Source of the DNA: CAZRUA01 sp964603125
GTDB lineage: Bacteria; Bacteroidota; Bacteroidia; B-17B0; Aurantibacillaceae
Assembly (NCBI GenBank): GCA_964603125.1
Contig: CAZRUA010000002.1
Coordinates: 56,424-120,423, forward strand
Length of the DNA stretch: 64,000 nt
Direction: 5' to 3'
The position numbers and the translations under genes were made by a program. The notes under the pieces were generated by a model. It saw nothing but the letters and a program-made list of their open reading frames with translations, was not told where the DNA came from and searched no databases. How positions within the stretch are numbered: position 1 is the stretch's first letter; the number at the start of each line of letters is the position of its first letter. This document shows positions 17,440 to 26,977 of this stretch, piece by piece.

Positions 17440-19485
17440 ATGAGTTTTAAACGATATACTGTTACTGCAGCTTTACCATACGCAAATGGAAGTAAACATA
17501 TTGGTCATTTAGCAGGTGCTTATTTGCCTGCTGATGTTTATGTGCGCTATCTTAAATTACACAACGAAGATGTGATTTTTGTTTGTGGAAGCGATGAACA
17601 CGGCACTGCTATTGCAAATCAAGCTTTAAAAGAGAATACAACACCAAAAGAAATCATTGATAAATACCATGAATTAATTAAAACTAGTTTCGATAAACTA
17701 GGAATTGAGTTTAGTATTTATCATCGTACAAGCGAGCCTCTGCATCATGAAACAGCTCAGGAATTCTTTACAAATCTCTACAATAATGGTACTTTAAGGG
17801 AAGAGATTACTGAACAATATTTTGATGAAAAAGCACAAAAATTCTTAGCAGATAGATATATTAAAGGTACATGCCCGAATTGTTCAAACCCAGGAGCTTT
17901 TGGCGATCAGTGCGAGAAATGTGGTAAATCGCTCGATCCAACCGATTTAATTGAGCCCAAGTCAGTATTAACAGGAGAAAAACCTGTTTTGCGAAAAACA
18001 AAAAACTGGGTTTTACCTTTAGATAAATTGCAAGGTGATATTGATGCTTACATTGAAAGTCACAAAGATTGGAAACCAACTGTTTATGGGCAATGTAAAA
18101 GCTGGATTAATCAAGGTTTACATTCACGCGCAATGACCCGTGATTTGGATTGGGGAATTAAAGTTCCATTACCAGATGCAGAAGGAAAAGTTTTATATGT
18201 TTGGTTCGACGCACCAATTGGTTACATAAGCGCTACCAAGCAATGGGCAATAGAGAACAACAAAAATTGGGAAACGTATTGGAAGGATAAAGACACAAAA
18301 TTAGTTCATTTCATTGGGAAAGATAATATTGTTTTTCATTGTTTAATTTTCCCAATCATGCTAAAAACGCATGGTGAGTATATTTTACCGGATCAAGTTC
18401 CTGCAAATGAATTCATGAATTTGGAAGGTGATAAAATGAGCACAAGCCGTGGATGGAGCATCGAAATGCATGAATACAACGAAGCCTTCCCTGATAAAGC
18501 GGATGCGCTGCGATACTGTTTATTATCGATATTACCTGAAAGCAAGGACTCTGAGTTTACTTGGAAAGATTTTCAATCACGCAATAATAATGAGTTAGTT
18601 GCTATACTTGGAAACTTTGTAAACCGCACTTTGGTATTAACTGATAAGTATTTTGGAGGTAAGGTACCTGCGGTTGATGCTTATACCAAGGAAGATCTGC
18701 ATGTTTTAAATGAAATGGAAAAGTATCCGGCTTTAATTGGTGATTCAATTAAGGCTTTCAGATTTAGAGAAGCATTGAGCGAATTAATGAATTTGGCTCG
18801 AATTGGAAATAAATATTTAGCGGATACTGAACCTTGGAAATTAATCAAAACAGATGAGGCACGTGTTAAGGCAATTTTAAATACTAGTCTTCAAATATGC
18901 GCTAATCTTAGTGTTTTAATGAAACCTTTTTTACCATTTACTTCTGCAAAATTGGCTAATATGCTTAATTTCTCAATAGTAGATTGGAGTCAAGCCTTAC
19001 GCAATAATAACTTGCACAATGGTCATCAATTAGGTACAACAGGTTTATTATTTGATAAAATTGAAGATGCTATTATTGAAGAGCAGATACAAAAACTGCA
19101 TGAGAAAAAGGCTGCAATTGAAGCCAGCATGCCATCTGAAGTTTTAGAGGCAAAATCAAATATCGAATTTTCTGATTTTGAAAAAATGGATATTCGTGTT
19201 GGAACAATATTGGAAGCGGAAAGAGTACCTAAAACGGATAAGTTGATGAAGTTGAAAATAGATACAGGCATCGATCAGCGCACGGTTGTTTCGGGTATTG
19301 CCCAATATTACGAGCCCGAGAATATAATAGGCCAACAAGTAAGTATTTTGGTAAATCTAGCACCTCGTAAAATAAAAGGAATTGAAAGCCAAGGAATGAT
19401 TTTGATGGCTGAGAATGCTAAGGGGGAATTGAGCTTTGTAAGTCCTACAAAAGATAATATTAATAATGGCGGTTTAATTAAATAA
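17440..19485 (+). CDS. metG: Methionyl-tRNA synthetase with C-terminal tRNA-binding domain
   Basis: Charges tRNA-Met with methionine. The class I HIGH motif appears as HIGH at 20-23 after PYANGSK. The zinc knuckle has Cys145, Cys148, Cys158 and Cys161 (CPNC...CEKC). KMSTS at 332-336 is the KMSKS loop. Residues ~573-681 form the EMAPII/Trbp111-like domain (DIRVGTILEAERVPKTDKL), which aids tRNA binding and dimerisation. The length of 681 residues is as expected for this domain layout. It sits alone, divergent from the LD-carboxypeptidase unit. Confidence 0.98.
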   Translation: MSFKRYTVTAALPYANGSKHIGHLAGAYLPADVYVRYLKLHNEDVIFVCGSDEHGTAIANQALKENTTPKEIIDKYHELIKTSFDKLGIEFSIYHRTSEPLHHETAQEFFTNLYNNGTLREEITEQYFDEKAQKFLADRYIKGTCPNCSNPGAFGDQCEKCGKSLDPTDLIEPKSVLTGEKPVLRKTKNWVLPLDKLQGDIDAYIESHKDWKPTVYGQCKSWINQGLHSRAMTRDLDWGIKVPLPDAEGKVLYVWFDAPIGYISATKQWAIENNKNWETYWKDKDTKLVHFIGKDNIVFHCLIFPIMLKTHGEYILPDQVPANEFMNLEGDKMSTSRGWSIEMHEYNEAFPDKADALRYCLLSILPESKDSEFTWKDFQSRNNNELVAILGNFVNRTLVLTDKYFGGKVPAVDAYTKEDLHVLNEMEKYPALIGDSIKAFRFREALSELMNLARIGNKYLADTEPWKLIKTDEARVKAILNTSLQICANLSVLMKPFLPFTSAKLANMLNFSIVDWSQALRNNNLHNGHQLGTTGLLFDKIEDAIIEEQIQKLHEKKAAIEASMPSEVLEAKSNIEFSDFEKMDIRVGTILEAERVPKTDKLMKLKIDTGIDQRTVVSGIAQYYEPENIIGQQVSILVNLAPRKIKGIESQGMILMAENAKGELSFVSPTKDNINNGGLIK

Positions 19486-19549
19486 GGCTACTTTGTTAAT
19501 TATATCGGGTAAGTGATTGCGAATTAATTTTAGAATTGTATATTTGAAT

Positions 19550-21547
19550 ATGCTTATTCAAGTCTTCAATCAAATATGTTTTTCGTTAAGGTCTAATAAA
19601 TTGGCTTTTAAAGCAATCTTGGTTTTTTTATTTTTTTTTGGCACTAAGATTCAATCACAAAATCTTAAGACCTTTTTAAAACTCGCTCAGGAATCGGTAG
19701 CTGAGAAAAACTATTATGCTGCAGCACAATACTATAATCAGGTTATTTTAATTGATTCGGCTAATATTGATTTTCAATATAAATATGCTGATGTCTCAAG
19801 ATTGAATTATGACATTGATATCGCTGAGCACTGGTATTTAAAGGTTTATAAAAAGGATAATGGTAAACAATATCCAGAAACACCTTTTTGGTTAGGAACA
19901 ATTTTAAAGTCAAAGGGAAAGTATAAGGATGCTAAAAAGTATTTTCAAAAGTTTGCTGGTAAAGGAGCTAAAAGTAAAAACCCTGAAACAAAAAAGCTAG
20001 CTTTAAAAGCAAAACAAGAAGTTGAGGCATGTGATTTGGCTCAAATAATTATGAAAAATAAATCACCTCTGTATGTCGAGCATCTGGATAGCATGGTAAA
20101 CAGCAAGGTTTCGGAGTATGCACCTTTTGAGTATGATTCTGTTTTGTATTTTTCTTCTTTACGATATTCTGGAGATAGAGATAAGGGGAATGAGATAAAT
20201 TTCAACAAACTATATACATCAAATTACCACGATAAAAAGTTTACAAAGGCTAAGGAACTAGACTCGTTGTTCAATAAAAGCGGAGTTCATAGTGCAAACA
20301 CCACGTTTAATAAGGATTTTACTAAGATTTTTGTTACGCGATGTAAACAAAAAAATGCACAAGAGTTTATATGCGAAATTTATGTTTCGGATTTAAATAA
20401 TGGAAAATGGAGCGATTTAAAAAGATTACCAGAACCTATTAACTACAACGGAATAAACACTACCCAGCCCGATGTGGCTGAAATTAATGGAGTAGAGTAC
20501 TTGTTTTTTAGTAGTAATAGAGCTGGTGGTGAAGGCGGATTAGATATTTGGTACAGCAAGATAAATTCCGATGGGACGTTTGAACAACCAGTAAATGCTG
20601 GTAAAAATGTGAATAGCGGAGAAGATGAAGTTACTCCGTTTTATTTATCACCTTTAAAAATACTTTATTTCAGTAGCACATGGCATAAGGGATTAGGTGG
20701 TTTTGATATTTTCAAATCTGAATATAAGGATGGTGTTTTTGGACCGAATGAAAATATGGGTTATCCTATTAATTCATCTTTAAATGATATATATTACAGT
20801 GTGAGCACAAATCACAAAGAGGCATTTATATCCAGTAATCGCATTGGTTCTTATTTTGAAGAAAAACAAAGTTGCTGCAACGATATTTATCGTTTTTCTA
20901 TTCCGCCAATTGATGAGCCGCCTAAAAAGGTGGATAGTAGCGAGGTTTTAATTAATCAAATGAAGGTACTTGTTCCATTAACATTGTATTTTCATAATGA
21001 TGAGCCAGAACCGAAAACAAAGGTTATTACGACAAAAAAGACATACAAAAAAACGTATGAGGAATACGTCGTTTTGAAGCCTAAGTACGAAAAGGAGTAC
21101 CCAGCGGGTTTAACCGGAGATCAACAAACTTATGCGTTAAATCGCATTGAGAATTTTTTTGAGGATAGTGTAGATGCTGGAATGCGCGATTTGGATAAGT
21201 TTGCTTTATTATTAGAGCAAGTATTAGCTCGTGGCGAAAAAGTTAAAATAACTATGAAAGGGTTTTGCAGTCCATTAGCTTCAACAGATTATAACGTAAA
21301 TCTAGCTAAACGACGAGTTAGCAGTTTGCAAAATTATTTTCTTGAATACAAAGGAGGAATGTTTGTGAAGTATGTAAATAATACAAATGAAAAGGAAGGA
21401 CGAATTGAATTTTTCGAAGAAGATATTGGTGAGCTTCCAGTTAGTAAAGTAAGTGATGACGTAAAGGATACACGTAATAGTGTGTATAGTCCTTTTGCCG
21501 CGGCAGAGCGTAAAATTCAGATTATTGCGGTAAGTTATTTGAAATAA
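19550..21547 (+). CDS. TPR/PD40/OmpA-family protein, PorE-like
   Basis: Envelope protein with the layout of T9SS-associated PorE: a signal segment (FKAILVFLFFFGTKIQSQ), TPR-like helices over roughly the next 130 residues, WD40-like beta-propeller (PD40) repeats in the middle with blades such as YLFFSSNRAGGEGGLDIWYS and ILYFSSTWHKGLGGFDIFKS, and a C-terminal OmpA-like region (KITMKGFCSPLASTDYNVNL...RRVSSLQNYF). The OmpA part should bind peptidoglycan. I chose ATG 19550; a TTG at 19517 would add 11 residues. The OmpA-like domain is diverged, so PorE-like is a family-level call. Confidence 0.85.
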   Translation: MLIQVFNQICFSLRSNKLAFKAILVFLFFFGTKIQSQNLKTFLKLAQESVAEKNYYAAAQYYNQVILIDSANIDFQYKYADVSRLNYDIDIAEHWYLKVYKKDNGKQYPETPFWLGTILKSKGKYKDAKKYFQKFAGKGAKSKNPETKKLALKAKQEVEACDLAQIIMKNKSPLYVEHLDSMVNSKVSEYAPFEYDSVLYFSSLRYSGDRDKGNEINFNKLYTSNYHDKKFTKAKELDSLFNKSGVHSANTTFNKDFTKIFVTRCKQKNAQEFICEIYVSDLNNGKWSDLKRLPEPINYNGINTTQPDVAEINGVEYLFFSSNRAGGEGGLDIWYSKINSDGTFEQPVNAGKNVNSGEDEVTPFYLSPLKILYFSSTWHKGLGGFDIFKSEYKDGVFGPNENMGYPINSSLNDIYYSVSTNHKEAFISSNRIGSYFEEKQSCCNDIYRFSIPPIDEPPKKVDSSEVLINQMKVLVPLTLYFHNDEPEPKTKVITTKKTYKKTYEEYVVLKPKYEKEYPAGLTGDQQTYALNRIENFFEDSVDAGMRDLDKFALLLEQVLARGEKVKITMKGFCSPLASTDYNVNLAKRRVSSLQNYFLEYKGGMFVKYVNNTNEKEGRIEFFEEDIGELPVSKVSDDVKDTRNSVYSPFAAAERKIQIIAVSYLK

Positions 21548-21551
21548 GTAT

Positions 21552-23672
21552 TTAACTTAAGCTCACCGAAAACAACGACACATCATCGGTTTGCTCTGTG
21601 TCGCCAATCCAGCTTTCGAATGTAGTTTGGAATTTATTGAATTGAACTTCTATTGGTAAAGTTGAAGTAGACCGTAAAATATCTTGTAGTTGTTTGGTCA
21701 TAAACTTTTTACCTTTTGGTCCTCCAAACTGATCAGGAACTCCATCGCTAAACATATAAAGCTGAGTTGCTTCATCAATGCTAATTTCGTTTAATTGATA
21801 GGTTATTTGATATGCATCGTAAATACCACCAATTGAATATTTATCAGCTTTATATTGAGTAAGTACGTTGTTTTTTATAACGTATAAAGGTCTTCCAGCT
21901 CCTGCGTATAGAACTTTTTTATCGCTTAAATCAATACGTATTAAGGCAATGTCCATTCCATCTTTTGAGTCGCGATGTTCAATGTTTTCATTTAATGATT
22001 TCACAACTTGGTAATGCAATTGTTTTAATATTTCATTAGGTAATTCAATGTTTGCATTTAAAACAATTTGATTCAGCAAACTTGATCCTAGCATCGACAT
22101 CATAGCGCCTGGAACTCCATGTCCAGTGCAATCAGCTAAGGCAAAATAAATAAAGTTCCCTTTTTGTACAGCCCAATAAAAATCCCCACTTACTATATCT
22201 TTTGGTTTGAAATAAATAAATGAGTTAGGAAGTAAGTTTTTTACAAAGCTTACCGAAGGAAGCACAGATGATTGAATGCGTTTAGCGTAATTAATGCTGT
22301 CTGTAATTTCAATATTTTTGTGTTGCAACTGTTCTTTTTGGGAATTAATTTCAGTATTTTGTTTTTCAATCGATTCATTTTTGCTTTGTAATAGTTTATT
22401 ATCTTTTTTCTTTTCAATAAATCGATAAATGAAAAACGCACTCATTACAAGTAGAAGAAAGGAGATGATACCTATAAATAGCTGTATATTTTTATCTTTT
22501 TGTATGATTGCTTCTTTTAAAATTGAATCAGCTTTTAATTGTTGTATTTGTTCTTGTTTTTTCTCTGTTTCATATTTGGTTGAAAGCTCTTGAATTGCTT
22601 TGGCGTTTTGTTCAGAGAATTCAACCGAGCTCATTTCAATTACTTCTTTATAGTACGGAACAGACTCATTATACAAGCCAAGTGTATCGTAAATTTCAGT
22701 TAACATCGAGGCTGAATTCCTTATTTGAGATGGTATCTCAAGCGATTTAGCAATTGAATAAGATTTTAATAAATAGGGCAAAGCTTCTTTAAATTGGCCC
22801 TTGGCTTTGTACAATTTACCCATATATAAATTGGAAAGTTGGATACCATAATCTTTGTTTAATGCCATGTCAATTACGTAAGCTTTTTTAATGTAGTATT
22901 CAGCTTCAGAAGCTTTATTTAAATTCAATAAAGTGGAACCAATGTTAATATAACTCTCGGCTAGGTATGTAGAGTCTTTTAATTGTTCAATCATAGATAC
23001 AGCTCTTTTTTGATAGTATAAAGCTGAATCAAACATTTTCATATTATTAAAATCTAAGCCAATATTATCGAGTGTTAAAATATACTTGCTTTTATTTTCT
23101 TTAGTATTTATGTAGGCTAGTGCTTTTTTATAGTAGTTTATTGATTTTTTAAAATCGCCTCTATAAAATTCTACCGATCCTAAATGTGCAAAACCATCAT
23201 GAGTTTTTGTTTTGTCGTTTTGTTTTTCAGCTATTTCAATACATTTATAAAAACTTTTTGTAGCTTCTTCATAATTACCTGTACGCATGTAAATCATACC
23301 TTCAAAATCAAAAATTAAAGGTAATTGATCGGTACTTGCCTTTGTGTTAGCGAGCGTTTTTGAGCTATCAATGTAAAGTAAGGCAGTATCGTATGAACCT
23401 ATAGTTCTGTATGTTCGACTCAGCGTGAGATAACTTTTAATAGTCTCTTTGGTTAAATTATTGTTTTTGGATAGAATTAAAGCTTGCTGTGATAATCGAA
23501 TTGATTCGGTAGTGTTTTTATCTCTATTGTATATCGCAAGAGAATCAAGTAATTTAAACTGTTCTGAAGGTATTTTTCCCTTAATCAATTCGTTTAGATT
23601 ATTCGCGGTTTGTGACAAAGTGGTCAAACTCTGAATACAAATAAATAGTGTTATAGTTAAAAAGTGCAACAT
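21552..23672 (-). CDS. TPR-transmembrane-SpoIIE serine phosphatase
   Basis: Signalling protein of 706 residues: signal peptide (1-20), at least six TPR units (~40-350), a coiled-coil stretch, one transmembrane helix (~395-420), a second coiled coil, and a SpoIIE/PP2C-type phosphatase domain from ~487 to the end. The phosphatase shows FKPKDIVSGDFYW, ADCTGHGVPGAMMSMLGSSL with its metal-binding Asp, and FSDGVPDQFGG near the end. The periplasmic TPRs probably sense a partner and the cytoplasmic phosphatase acts on a phosphoserine protein, perhaps an anti-sigma antagonist. It converges with the PorE-like gene (4 nt apart) and has a paralogue at 28207-30237. Confidence 0.92.
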   Translation of the reverse strand: MLHFLTITLFICIQSLTTLSQTANNLNELIKGKIPSEQFKLLDSLAIYNRDKNTTESIRLSQQALILSKNNNLTKETIKSYLTLSRTYRTIGSYDTALLYIDSSKTLANTKASTDQLPLIFDFEGMIYMRTGNYEEATKSFYKCIEIAEKQNDKTKTHDGFAHLGSVEFYRGDFKKSINYYKKALAYINTKENKSKYILTLDNIGLDFNNMKMFDSALYYQKRAVSMIEQLKDSTYLAESYINIGSTLLNLNKASEAEYYIKKAYVIDMALNKDYGIQLSNLYMGKLYKAKGQFKEALPYLLKSYSIAKSLEIPSQIRNSASMLTEIYDTLGLYNESVPYYKEVIEMSSVEFSEQNAKAIQELSTKYETEKKQEQIQQLKADSILKEAIIQKDKNIQLFIGIISFLLLVMSAFFIYRFIEKKKDNKLLQSKNESIEKQNTEINSQKEQLQHKNIEITDSINYAKRIQSSVLPSVSFVKNLLPNSFIYFKPKDIVSGDFYWAVQKGNFIYFALADCTGHGVPGAMMSMLGSSLLNQIVLNANIELPNEILKQLHYQVVKSLNENIEHRDSKDGMDIALIRIDLSDKKVLYAGAGRPLYVIKNNVLTQYKADKYSIGGIYDAYQITYQLNEISIDEATQLYMFSDGVPDQFGGPKGKKFMTKQLQDILRSTSTLPIEVQFNKFQTTFESWIGDTEQTDDVSLFSVSLS

Positions 23673-23840
23673 TTCATTACAAACATAGTGAAATTCTACT
23701 TTTGGTTTTGTTAATAATAGCCAATTCTCATACTTAAACGTGCTTTTTTCGTTAATAAGTCAGTTAATTACTAATTGCCAAACAAGCATAAAAGCCTATC
23801 TCTTATTCTAATTTTGTGTTAGTTTAAATTTCTATTATTT

Positions 23841-26525
23841 ATGAGCAGTAAATTACGCATCGGTATTTTTTTTGGTGGACAAAGCAAAGAGAGAGAAATT
23901 TCTTTTGCTGGCGGAAGAACAGTGTATGACAACTTGAACAAGTCGTTGTTTGATGCGGTGCCTATATTTATTGATAGTTTCGGTAATATGGCTGAGCTAA
24001 ATTGGGAATTTATATACAAAGGTTCTATTCGAGATTTTTATCCGCCAGTTGAGTTTTTACCAAATAGTAATTTTGATTTTCAGCTATATGCCGAAAACCT
24101 TGGTAAACTGAGTCTACAGCAGCAGGAGGATATGATTAATAAAATCGGAAAGAAAATTAATCCAAGTGAATTAAGTGCTAAAATAGATTTCGCTTTTTTA
24201 TGCTTACATGGTCCTTATGGTGAAGATGGCCGTATTCAAGGTTTGTTCGAGTATTTGCACATACCTTATTCGGGTTCTGGAATTTTAGCTTCGTCAATCG
24301 GAATTGATAAAAGTGTTCAAAAAAAGTTAATGGTGAATGCAGGTTTCAATAGCCCTAAATTTTTCACTATTGACCGTAAATCATGGCTAAAGGGCAAATG
24401 TAAGGATGCTTATGAAAGAGCAAAAAATGAAATCGGGTTTCCATTAGTTATTAAGCCAGCTAATCAAGGCTCTTCCATTGGTATTACCATTATGCAAAAG
24501 GAAGATAACTATCAATTTATGGAAGCAGTTGAAAAGGCTTTATTTACTAAATGGATAGATGCAGGCGAATGGAATAAAAAGAATAATGAAGAAAAGACAG
24601 AGTATGTGCGTCAGATAGCTGACATAAGAGAAGGCTTAGGTTTGCCTGGTAAAATAGGAGAGGTTATTTTATATGGTCCAGAAGATTTACAATCTTATTT
24701 AAACGAGAATTTAACACAAAATGATGGCTTGGTATTGGAATCACTTGATGGTGAAAGCACAGTTTTGGTTGAAGGTTTTATAGAAGGTAAAGAGTTTAGT
24801 TGTGTTGTAATTGAAGATGAACAAGGCGTTGCTATCGCGCTTCCTCCAACTGAGATTAAAAAAGGAAAAGAGTTATTTGATTATAGAAGTAAGTATTTGC
24901 CAGGTTTGGCGCGTAAAATTACTCCTATTGATTTACCAAATGACCAAATAAACGCTATTCGTTTAGAATGTGAAAAATTATTCGATGCAATAAATTTTGA
25001 TGTGTATGCTCGTATTGATGGCTTTATTAGTAAAGAAGGTAAGGTGTTTTTAAACGATCCTAACACAACTTCGGGAATGATGCCTTCTTCATTCTTCTTT
25101 CATCAATCGGCTGAGATAGGATTAAACCCTTCTCAATTTTTAACCTTCATTATTCGAACTTCTTTAGCTAAACGAATAAGAGATAATAAGGGTAAAAATT
25201 CTTACGATGCTTTATTACTTCAACTTGATGCGCAAATAGAAAAGGATAGGGAAGCAAATACAAATAAAACACAGGTGGCAGTTATATTGGGTGGCTATAG
25301 CAGCGAACGTCATATTTCTGTTGAAAGTGGAAGAAATGTGTATGAAAAATTATCGAGCTCAACTAAGTATGCGCCAATACCAGTTTTTTTAACAGGAAGT
25401 AATGAGGAACATAAATTATATCAAATTCCTATAAATGTTTTGTTAAAAGATAATGCGGATGATATTAAAGAAAAAATTGATAATTATTCCGTTCACCCTA
25501 TAGTTGAAGAAATTAAGTTAAAATGTTTGGCTATCACTAATAAATATTGCAACACAGTTAATTTATCTAAACCAGAAAAAATCACTTATGAGACATTAAA
25601 GCAAAAAGTCACTGAGGTGTTTATTGCATTGCATGGTCGTCCAGGTGAAGATGGTGCAATTCAGCAAAAGCTTGATGCGGTTGGCTTAAGTTACAATGGC
25701 TCAAATAAAGAAAGTTCTGAAATCACAATTGATAAGTACAGAACCAACGAAATTTTAAAACAAAATGGTTTTTTAGTTGCTGAACATATTTTAATTACTC
25801 ACAACGATTGGGTAAATAATAAAGCCGAATTACAGCAAACTTTATTAAACAAAATAAAATTACCATTTATAGCCAAACCTGTTGACGATGGTTGCAGTAG
25901 CGCGGTAAAAAAAATTAAAACACTGGAAGAGTTTGATGCTTTTGCTCGTTTGATATTTAGAAGTAGCGAAGATTTAGACCCTATTGCAGCGGGCGTTTTG
26001 CATATTAAGTTGAAGGAGGAATTCCCTCAAAAAAATGTAATATTAGTTGAAGAGTTAATTTCACGAAAAGATGCAAAGCACTTCTTGGAGATTACAGGAG
26101 GTATGTTAACACAGTACGATAGCTCAGGTGAAATTAAATATGAAGTATTTGAGGCTAGTGAAGCTTTAAGCGAAGGAGATGTTTTAAGTTTGGAAGAAAA
26201 GTTTTTAGCAGGTCAAGGTCAAAACATTACACCAGCGCGCTATTCAAGAGATTTGAATGATAGACAAAAAATATCCGACCAAGTAAAGGATGTTTTGGGA
26301 AGAGCAGCTAAAGTGTTAAAAGTTACAGGGTATTGCCGCATTGATGCTTTTGTTAGAGTTTATGATAATTGCAAATGTGAGGTTATATTTATTGAAGTGA
26401 ATTCACTTCCAGGAATGACGCCAGCAACTTGTATATTTCATCAGGCCGCTATTAATAATTACAAGCCTTTTGAGTTTATTGATAAAATATTAGAATTTGG
26501 AGTGGAACGTTCTTCTAGAATTTAG
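23841..26525 (+). CDS. Tandem D-alanine--D-alanine ligase-like protein (two ATP-grasp halves)
   Basis: At 894 residues this is more than twice the usual length of Ddl (about 320-370). Two homologous halves are visible. The first starts GIFFGGQSKEREISFAGG near residue 6, the second VAVILGGYSSERHISVESG near 479. Both have the ATP-grasp lysine region (FPLVIKPANQGSSIG; LPFIAKPVDDGCSSAV). The C-terminal half keeps the metal-site signature YCRIDAF...FIEVNSLPGMTP. In the N-terminal half the equivalent is YARIDGF...FLNDPNTTSGMMP, with Asp in place of Glu. Both halves could be active, or one could be regulatory. A TAATTTTG -7 element lies at 23809-23816. Whether this is the cell's main Ddl cannot be told from here. 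Confidence 0.88.
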   Translation: MSSKLRIGIFFGGQSKEREISFAGGRTVYDNLNKSLFDAVPIFIDSFGNMAELNWEFIYKGSIRDFYPPVEFLPNSNFDFQLYAENLGKLSLQQQEDMINKIGKKINPSELSAKIDFAFLCLHGPYGEDGRIQGLFEYLHIPYSGSGILASSIGIDKSVQKKLMVNAGFNSPKFFTIDRKSWLKGKCKDAYERAKNEIGFPLVIKPANQGSSIGITIMQKEDNYQFMEAVEKALFTKWIDAGEWNKKNNEEKTEYVRQIADIREGLGLPGKIGEVILYGPEDLQSYLNENLTQNDGLVLESLDGESTVLVEGFIEGKEFSCVVIEDEQGVAIALPPTEIKKGKELFDYRSKYLPGLARKITPIDLPNDQINAIRLECEKLFDAINFDVYARIDGFISKEGKVFLNDPNTTSGMMPSSFFFHQSAEIGLNPSQFLTFIIRTSLAKRIRDNKGKNSYDALLLQLDAQIEKDREANTNKTQVAVILGGYSSERHISVESGRNVYEKLSSSTKYAPIPVFLTGSNEEHKLYQIPINVLLKDNADDIKEKIDNYSVHPIVEEIKLKCLAITNKYCNTVNLSKPEKITYETLKQKVTEVFIALHGRPGEDGAIQQKLDAVGLSYNGSNKESSEITIDKYRTNEILKQNGFLVAEHILITHNDWVNNKAELQQTLLNKIKLPFIAKPVDDGCSSAVKKIKTLEEFDAFARLIFRSSEDLDPIAAGVLHIKLKEEFPQKNVILVEELISRKDAKHFLEITGGMLTQYDSSGEIKYEVFEASEALSEGDVLSLEEKFLAGQGQNITPARYSRDLNDRQKISDQVKDVLGRAAKVLKVTGYCRIDAFVRVYDNCKCEVIFIEVNSLPGMTPATCIFHQAAINNYKPFEFIDKILEFGVERSSRI

Positions 26526-26886
26526 CTAACCATTTTTGAGCCTCAGCTACTTCTGAAAATATTTTCATAGGTATAGGAGGTTTATTCATTTTAATAAAAA
26601 AATTACCTAATAATCTGTAAGGTAATAAATCAGTTACAAAAACGGCGGCTATAACATCTTTGGTATATTCGGCCGATGCAGAAACCTCCCGAGCATCTTT
26701 AGTAAAGTGAGGAAATCCATCGGCTTTAATTAACGTGCGATGTCTTTTTTTGTCCAATAATTCCCAAATAACTTCTTTTATTTGCCACATTGCTTCACCA
26801 TCAATCATTACATTCGACTTGAAAGTAATAGTAACTTCATCGCCAATGCAATCAATAGTAGCTTTATCTGTTGAACCGGATTTCAT
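26515..26886 (-). CDS. SpoIIAA/STAS-like small protein
   Basis: A 123-residue soluble protein. The pattern of a hydrophobic strand, a helix containing AEYTKDVIAAVFVTDLLPYRLLGNFF and the ending KPPIPMKIFSEVAEAQKWL is typical of small Bacteroidota proteins with a SpoIIAA/STAS-like fold. The biochemical role is unknown. Its last 11 bases overlap the end of the convergent ligase gene. Two SpoIIE-type phosphatases lie within 5 kb, and SpoIIE/STAS partnerships exist in other bacteria, but the usual phosphorylatable Ser is not evident here. Confidence 0.6.
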   Translation of the reverse strand: MKSGSTDKATIDCIGDEVTITFKSNVMIDGEAMWQIKEVIWELLDKKRHRTLIKADGFPHFTKDAREVSASAEYTKDVIAAVFVTDLLPYRLLGNFFIKMNKPPIPMKIFSEVAEAQKWLAKF

Positions 26887-26938
26887 TGTTAATCAAATTT
26901 CGTAAAAAAAATCAAGATACGCTCTTAAATTTTATGCG

Positions 26939-26946
26939 TATTTTTG
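26939..26946 (+). promoter_or_regulatory. Candidate -7 element for the ureohydrolase gene
   Basis: TATTTTTG matches TAnnTTTG, 31 nt before the ATG at 26978. Confidence 0.35.
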
Positions 26947-26977
26947 TGCTTCTGATGGATTAAAAATAATTTAGGAA

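Noticed and set aside
23841..26525. Two separate ddl genes merged by a missed stop
   Set aside because: The reading frame is continuous with a normal linker near residues 455-478 and no in-frame start with promoter before the second half.
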